Part shown: positions 63,128 to 64,000 of the stretch, piece by piece
Position numbering within the stretch: the stretch's first letter is position 1
Layout: every line of letters starts with the position of its first letter
Assembly: GCF_025950235.1 (NCBI RefSeq)
Contig: NZ_JAPDDT010000006.1
Location: 310,001-374,000 of the forward strand
Reading direction: 5' to 3'
Source: Luteolibacter arcticus
GTDB taxonomy: Bacteria > Verrucomicrobiota > Verrucomicrobiia > Verrucomicrobiales > Akkermansiaceae
Length of the DNA stretch: 64,000 nt
Position numbers and translations under genes: made by a program
The notes under the pieces: generated by a model
Seen by the model: the letters and a program-made list of their open reading frames with translations, nothing else
Database searches by the model: none
What the model was told of the DNA's origin: nothing

Positions 63128-64000
63128 ATGCCTGCCAGCCTCCCCGGCATGTCCGTTCGCCTCGCCGGCCTCCTCCTGCCCGCCTTCACGCCCCGCCGCG
63201 ACGGGGACCTCGGTATCGGTGATACCCGTGCCTTGAAGCAGTGGATCGACCGCTGCGCGGCGAACGGGATCGGCTTCCTGCAGTTGCTGCCGCTGAATGA
63301 AACCGGCGGGGACGACAGCCCTTACAACGCGATCTCCTCGGTAGCGCTCGAGCCGCTGTTTCTCACGATGGAGCTGGGGGAGATTCCCGGCCTCGAAGTG
63401 GCGGACATCGAGGCCGCGCGTGAGGAACTCGGCGAGATTCTCCATGCGGACAGTGTGAACTACCCGGCCGTGCGGAAGGCCAAGCGCACGCTGCTAGAGA
63501 AGGCATGGAAGCGCTTCCATGCCGGCCCGGGCGATGTGGCTTTCTTCCGCTTCCAGAGGGAGGAGAAGGCATGGCTGGAGAATTACTGCATCTATCGTTG
63601 GTTGATGGATGAGGCCGGTGGCTCGGAGGCATGGGACTACTGGCCGGAGCCGATGCAATCGGTCGAGGGCGCGCTGGCTCACCTGACAGCCCGAAAGGCA
63701 GCCGATGGCGCGGGGGTGGATGAACGGCTGGATTACTATGCGTGGGTCCAGTGGTTGTGTTTTCTCCAATGGTGTTCGGTACGCGAACATGCCGACCACA
63801 AGGGCGTGAAACTGATGGGCGACATCCCTATCGGCGTGAGCCGCTACTCGGCCGACGTGTTCTTCAATCGCGAGGACTTCGACCTCGACTGGTGCGGCGG
63901 CGCACCGCCGGAGAGGATGTTCAAATACGATCGCTTCATCCAGCAGTGGGGGCAGAACTGGGGCATCCCGCTTTACCGGTGGGATCGAATGGAAGCCGAG
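63128..64000 (+). CDS. malQ: 4-alpha-glucanotransferase (GH77), 5' part
   Basis: The frame is open to the window end; 291 codons are seen. It matches GH77 amylomaltase: LLLPAFTPRRDGDLGIGDTR, GIGFLQLLPLNETGGDDSPY then NAISSVALEP, KLMGDIPIGVSRYSADVF, and GAPPERMFKYDRFIQQWGQN then WGIPLYRWDRME. The catalytic Asp/Glu lie beyond the window. Start at ATG 63128 or 63149 (in frame). It transfers maltosyl chains between alpha-1,4-glucans in glycogen or maltodextrin use. Confidence 0.93.
   Translation, partial: MPASLPGMSVRLAGLLLPAFTPRRDGDLGIGDTRALKQWIDRCAANGIGFLQLLPLNETGGDDSPYNAISSVALEPLFLTMELGEIPGLEVADIEAAREELGEILHADSVNYPAVRKAKRTLLEKAWKRFHAGPGDVAFFRFQREEKAWLENYCIYRWLMDEAGGSEAWDYWPEPMQSVEGALAHLTARKAADGAGVDERLDYYAWVQWLCFLQWCSVREHADHKGVKLMGDIPIGVSRYSADVFFNREDFDLDWCGGAPPERMFKYDRFIQQWGQNWGIPLYRWDRMEAE

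Overview
The window is a high-GC bacterial chromosome segment, most likely from the Verrucomicrobiota (Luteolibacter/Haloferula-like, Akkermansiales). This rests on gene content, not on a marker tree: DUF1549/DUF1553 plus DUF1501 pairs, a ThuA-propeller-cytochrome c fusion, a DUF6797-like cytochrome protein, DUF1080, a MoxR-DUF58-BatA-VWA operon, and many secreted proteins. No tRNA, rRNA, CRISPR array, integrase or complete IS was seen.

Layout. 0-5.9 kb: end of an aquaporin, a MATE exporter, then an AraC regulator and a DUF6797-like cytochrome protein lying between two perfect copies of the last 34 bp of the MATE gene. 5.9-10.5 kb: a DUF6985-like orphan, obg, two tandem gamma-glutamylcyclotransferase-like genes with duplicated promoters, and short-palindrome repeats. 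10.5-20.5 kb: the ThuA/propeller/cytochrome gene divergent from a PAS-AraC regulator, a DsbD-N protein with a redoxin, and a propeller histidine kinase with its LuxR response regulator. 20.7-27.3 kb: the MoxR operon, interrupted by a four-helix-bundle gene set inside inverted short-period repeats. 28.3-30 kb: rpsM-rpsK-rpsD. 30-45 kb: small metabolic and hypothetical genes, a tesA/ybbA pair, two decayed regulators, and an ECF42-type sigma factor with three YciI/DGPF proteins. 45.3-47.5 kb: a LanC-like protein and YceH.

The most unusual region is 47.6-56.6 kb. An intact, riboswitch-controlled thiC is followed, past its 3' end, by two displaced copies of its own 3' end (about 135 and 320 bp). 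Between and beyond these copies lie a Phd/RelE-type toxin-antitoxin pair, a small unknown ORF fused in frame to one thiC tail, a two-gene nucleotidyltransferase module, and a 1,323-residue low-GC protein with a Cap4/DUF4297-like nuclease domain, a STAND-type NTPase and helical repeats. I read this as a thiC-end insertion hotspot carrying defence cargo. Together with the MATE-tail duplication it suggests that 3' ends of genes are used repeatedly as insertion points here.

The right end (56.7-64 kb) holds an AEC transporter, an IclR regulator translationally coupled to a DUF1549/DUF1553 and DUF1501 pair, and the start of malQ. A second theme is modular repeats. Runs of 7-9 nt words (CGCCAAG, GCAGAGG, GAAACGAGC, GACCAGA) face each other as inverted pairs at about 15.0, 26.0, 28.1 and 56.4 kb; only the 26 kb pair encloses a gene.
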